Shown here: positions 61,931-64,000 of the stretch, in pieces
Position numbering within the stretch: the stretch's first letter is position 1
How the letters are laid out: each line of letters opens with the position of its first letter
Assembly (NCBI RefSeq): GCF_021018805.1
Contig: NC_086283.1
Location: 11,421,162 to 11,485,161 of the forward strand
DNA: 64,000 nucleotides
DNA from: Prinia subflava
Taxonomy: Eukaryota; Chordata; Aves; Passeriformes; Cisticolidae
Direction of reading: 5' to 3'
Notes under the pieces: generated by a model
The model's input: the letters and a program-made list of their open reading frames with translations, nothing else
The model's database searches: none
Told to the model about the DNA's origin: nothing
Program-made: the position numbers and the translations under genes

Positions 61931-62184
61931 TTCCAGTCGTTGATTAGCTATGTAGCCTAAGTACTGGGATTCTTCTGTGTGTTATTTTTGCTGTTATTGG
62001 ATAGTAAAACAAAGAAAAGAAATCCCGAGGAGTTCATCTACATTGACACGTTAGATTACAAGAGCTTCTCCAGGGCATTTGTTCATCATGTATAGATAAA
62101 TTCAATCTCTCTCCCCTTTTCCTGTAATGGAACGATTGCTGCAATGTGGGAGTTAATTAGCAGAGCTGTTTATGAAAAGGAAGC

Positions 62185-62250
62185 GGGGGGGGGGGAGTTA
62201 GGCATGGGTAGATGGAGGGATGGGATGATGGATGAATAGATAGATGCTGA
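62185..62250. repeat. G11 run followed by GATG-type simple repeat
   Basis: Eleven G at 62185-62195, then imperfect GATG/GATA units (62205-62250). Confidence 0.85.
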
Positions 62251-64000
62251 AATGATTTTAATTTGTTAAAAAACCCAAGTGTACAGGAAAATGCAAAATT
62301 TGGAGTTTGACCATATTTATAAAAACAAAATATTATTTGCTGCCAGCCCTGGAGAAGCACTGTACAATGGATATTTTAAATGTTTCTCTGTGTGCACGTG
62401 TTTTTGTTAGCCGAAAACACTCTCTGGACATTGTGTAATTCTATTCACTAATGAGCAATTCCCTTCATGTCACCCAATCGAAGCAGGATGGGCAGCACAG
62501 AAAAATGAAGGAAAAATATAAAGCTATGAAGTTAGAGTAACAGCTAAGTAGAACCTGAACTGCTGGTGCAGTCTGTTAGTTGAATTGTTATTTGGATGAA
62601 GAAAATACGTGCTGTAATGTTTCATAAAGAGATGGCAATGCTACTAATTTTGCTTTTTTTTAAAGGCAAACCTGGGTCATATTTCAGCCCTATTTATTAT
62701 TTTGTATATTACTCAATTTGGAAAAAGTTACAAACTTCAACAAATACATTTAGTTTTCTGCATTTCACTCAAATGGCTATAAGGCAGGGACTTACTCCTA
62801 TTTCTACTTTAATTACTAATTCTGATATAAATGATTCAGACTTTTCTGTTTCTGATGGGTCTCCATTCCTGGTTTGTATCCACAAAGGAAACATCTATGT
62901 GGACCAGCACAGTACTTTGCTATTTAGGTTTCCAGTCCTCTGCTCTGATGGTTATTTTGTTTTATCTGCTTTTTATAGAACACAATTGCTACAAATATAA
63001 GCATAAAAATATTCAGTAGCTCCTGAGGTTAAGCAGTGATCTCATGAAATAATTTATTCCATTGTAACTTCATTTATGTAAATGTATATTTTTAAGAGTT
63101 GGTTGAAGTCTTTTCGTTAGACAACATACATATATACAGGCTTACCTTAATCATGACTCAATCACTTTTCATTACAAAGGTAAATGTTTAAAAAATACAC
63201 AGAAGGCTTAGGAGCAGTACAATTATTTGTAAAACTCATTAGCAGGATCCATACAGGTAACATTCCTGCGAGCTTTAAGAGGGAAAGTGCAAGATTCACA
63301 ATCTAAATGCAGCAAAATCTGTTGCCGACGAGGCTGTGTGGAGTGATACATGTAAACATGTCAGAATACATTTTGAGGTTGCATAGAAATACTTTGAAAC
63401 TTGCTGTGAGATGAAATATATTTCATAGTTGCCTTATTTTGTGTACATCTGGAAGAGCTGCTAAATATGAAACCAGCATGTCCCCAGCCCCACAATTATT
63501 TCATTCAGTGGTATAATGGAGAAAAGAATATGGCTGTGCTCACGAGAAAGTTGAAGTACAGCTTAGGGAGGGTGTTCAACAGGAAAGAAGATATTTTGCC
63601 AGAATCTGAATCCACTTGTGCTGTTTTCTCTTCCGTTGCCCTAACTGAGGTCTTGGACTTTTACAGTTCCTCATGCCTTAGGCTGAGCCACACCTCACCT
63701 AGATGCACCATCTCCCCCCACAAGCAGGTCTTCTTTCGAAACAAACATCTCCCTGTGGCTTGTCAACACATTCCCTGGTCTTGCTGCTCACAGCAAAACC
63801 TTTCTTTAGGAAGGCTGTAAGATGTCCAGCTGCCCACAGCCTTCTCACAAAAATGTCTCTCCCATCCATTTCCTAAAGCTGCCTGCAAGATCACTATTTG
63901 CTCACAAACATACAGCATGGCTATACATTGACCATCATCAACAAATTGTGTCAAGTTCTCCCCATGCTTTCTATCTAGAAATAGTAGCCAGGAAAGTGAG

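Larger units (their letters stand above)
44461..64000. other. gene-free interval
   Basis: No exon or RNA gene recognised. It contains simple repeats, one MIR-like relic and several motif-rich stretches near 58340, 60000 and 61740 that could be conserved noncoding DNA. Open frames reach 155 codons (55792-56259, minus) and show no domain. Confidence 0.5.

Overview
The window looks like avian macrochromosome sequence, most likely from a songbird or a relative. It is AT-rich and largely gene-free. It carries a CR1 LINE 3' end with the avian CR1 tail signature (20550-20966), a solo LTR of the kind common in songbird ERVL families (12482-13031), and a near-complete endogenous retrovirus (2887-9620). 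I recognise no host protein-coding exon on either strand. The open frames outside the provirus are 60-190 codons long, have no recognisable domains, and look like chance frames.

The main feature is a provirus on the minus strand. Its two 794-bp LTRs (2887-3680 and 8827-9620) read as identical base for base, and the insertion is flanked by a 4-bp target duplication, GTGA. In the viral sense direction (high to low coordinates) it runs: 5' LTR, a primer-binding site matching the 3' end of tRNA-Ala, a leader of about 600 bases, a broken gag, a pol remnant that has lost most of reverse transcriptase, a broken integrase, a cysteine-rich frame, env fragments, a purine-rich stretch and the 3' LTR. 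A large deletion joins the start of gag capsid directly to the end of reverse transcriptase. No protease, nucleocapsid or RT palm is visible, and env lacks a recognisable fusion region. The 4-bp duplication and the gag/pol style point to a gammaretrovirus-like (class I) element. Identical LTRs around a decayed interior suggest recent mobilisation of an already defective copy by a helper; LTR gene conversion or an assembly effect are the alternatives.

Downstream of the provirus, 9.6-29.6 kb is unique-looking DNA with the solo LTR, a strong short inverted repeat able to form a pre-miRNA-like hairpin (15610-15676), the CR1 fragment and a perfect 22-bp palindrome (24799-24820). A compact CpG island at about 29.7-30.1 kb contains a CTCF-like site and is the only clear promoter or regulatory candidate. 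From 30.1 to 64 kb I see homopolymer and simple-repeat tracts, possible ancient MIR relics, and several stretches whose homeodomain- and POU-type motifs suggest conserved noncoding elements. Those last calls are inference only. The whole reads as a gene desert or a long intron.
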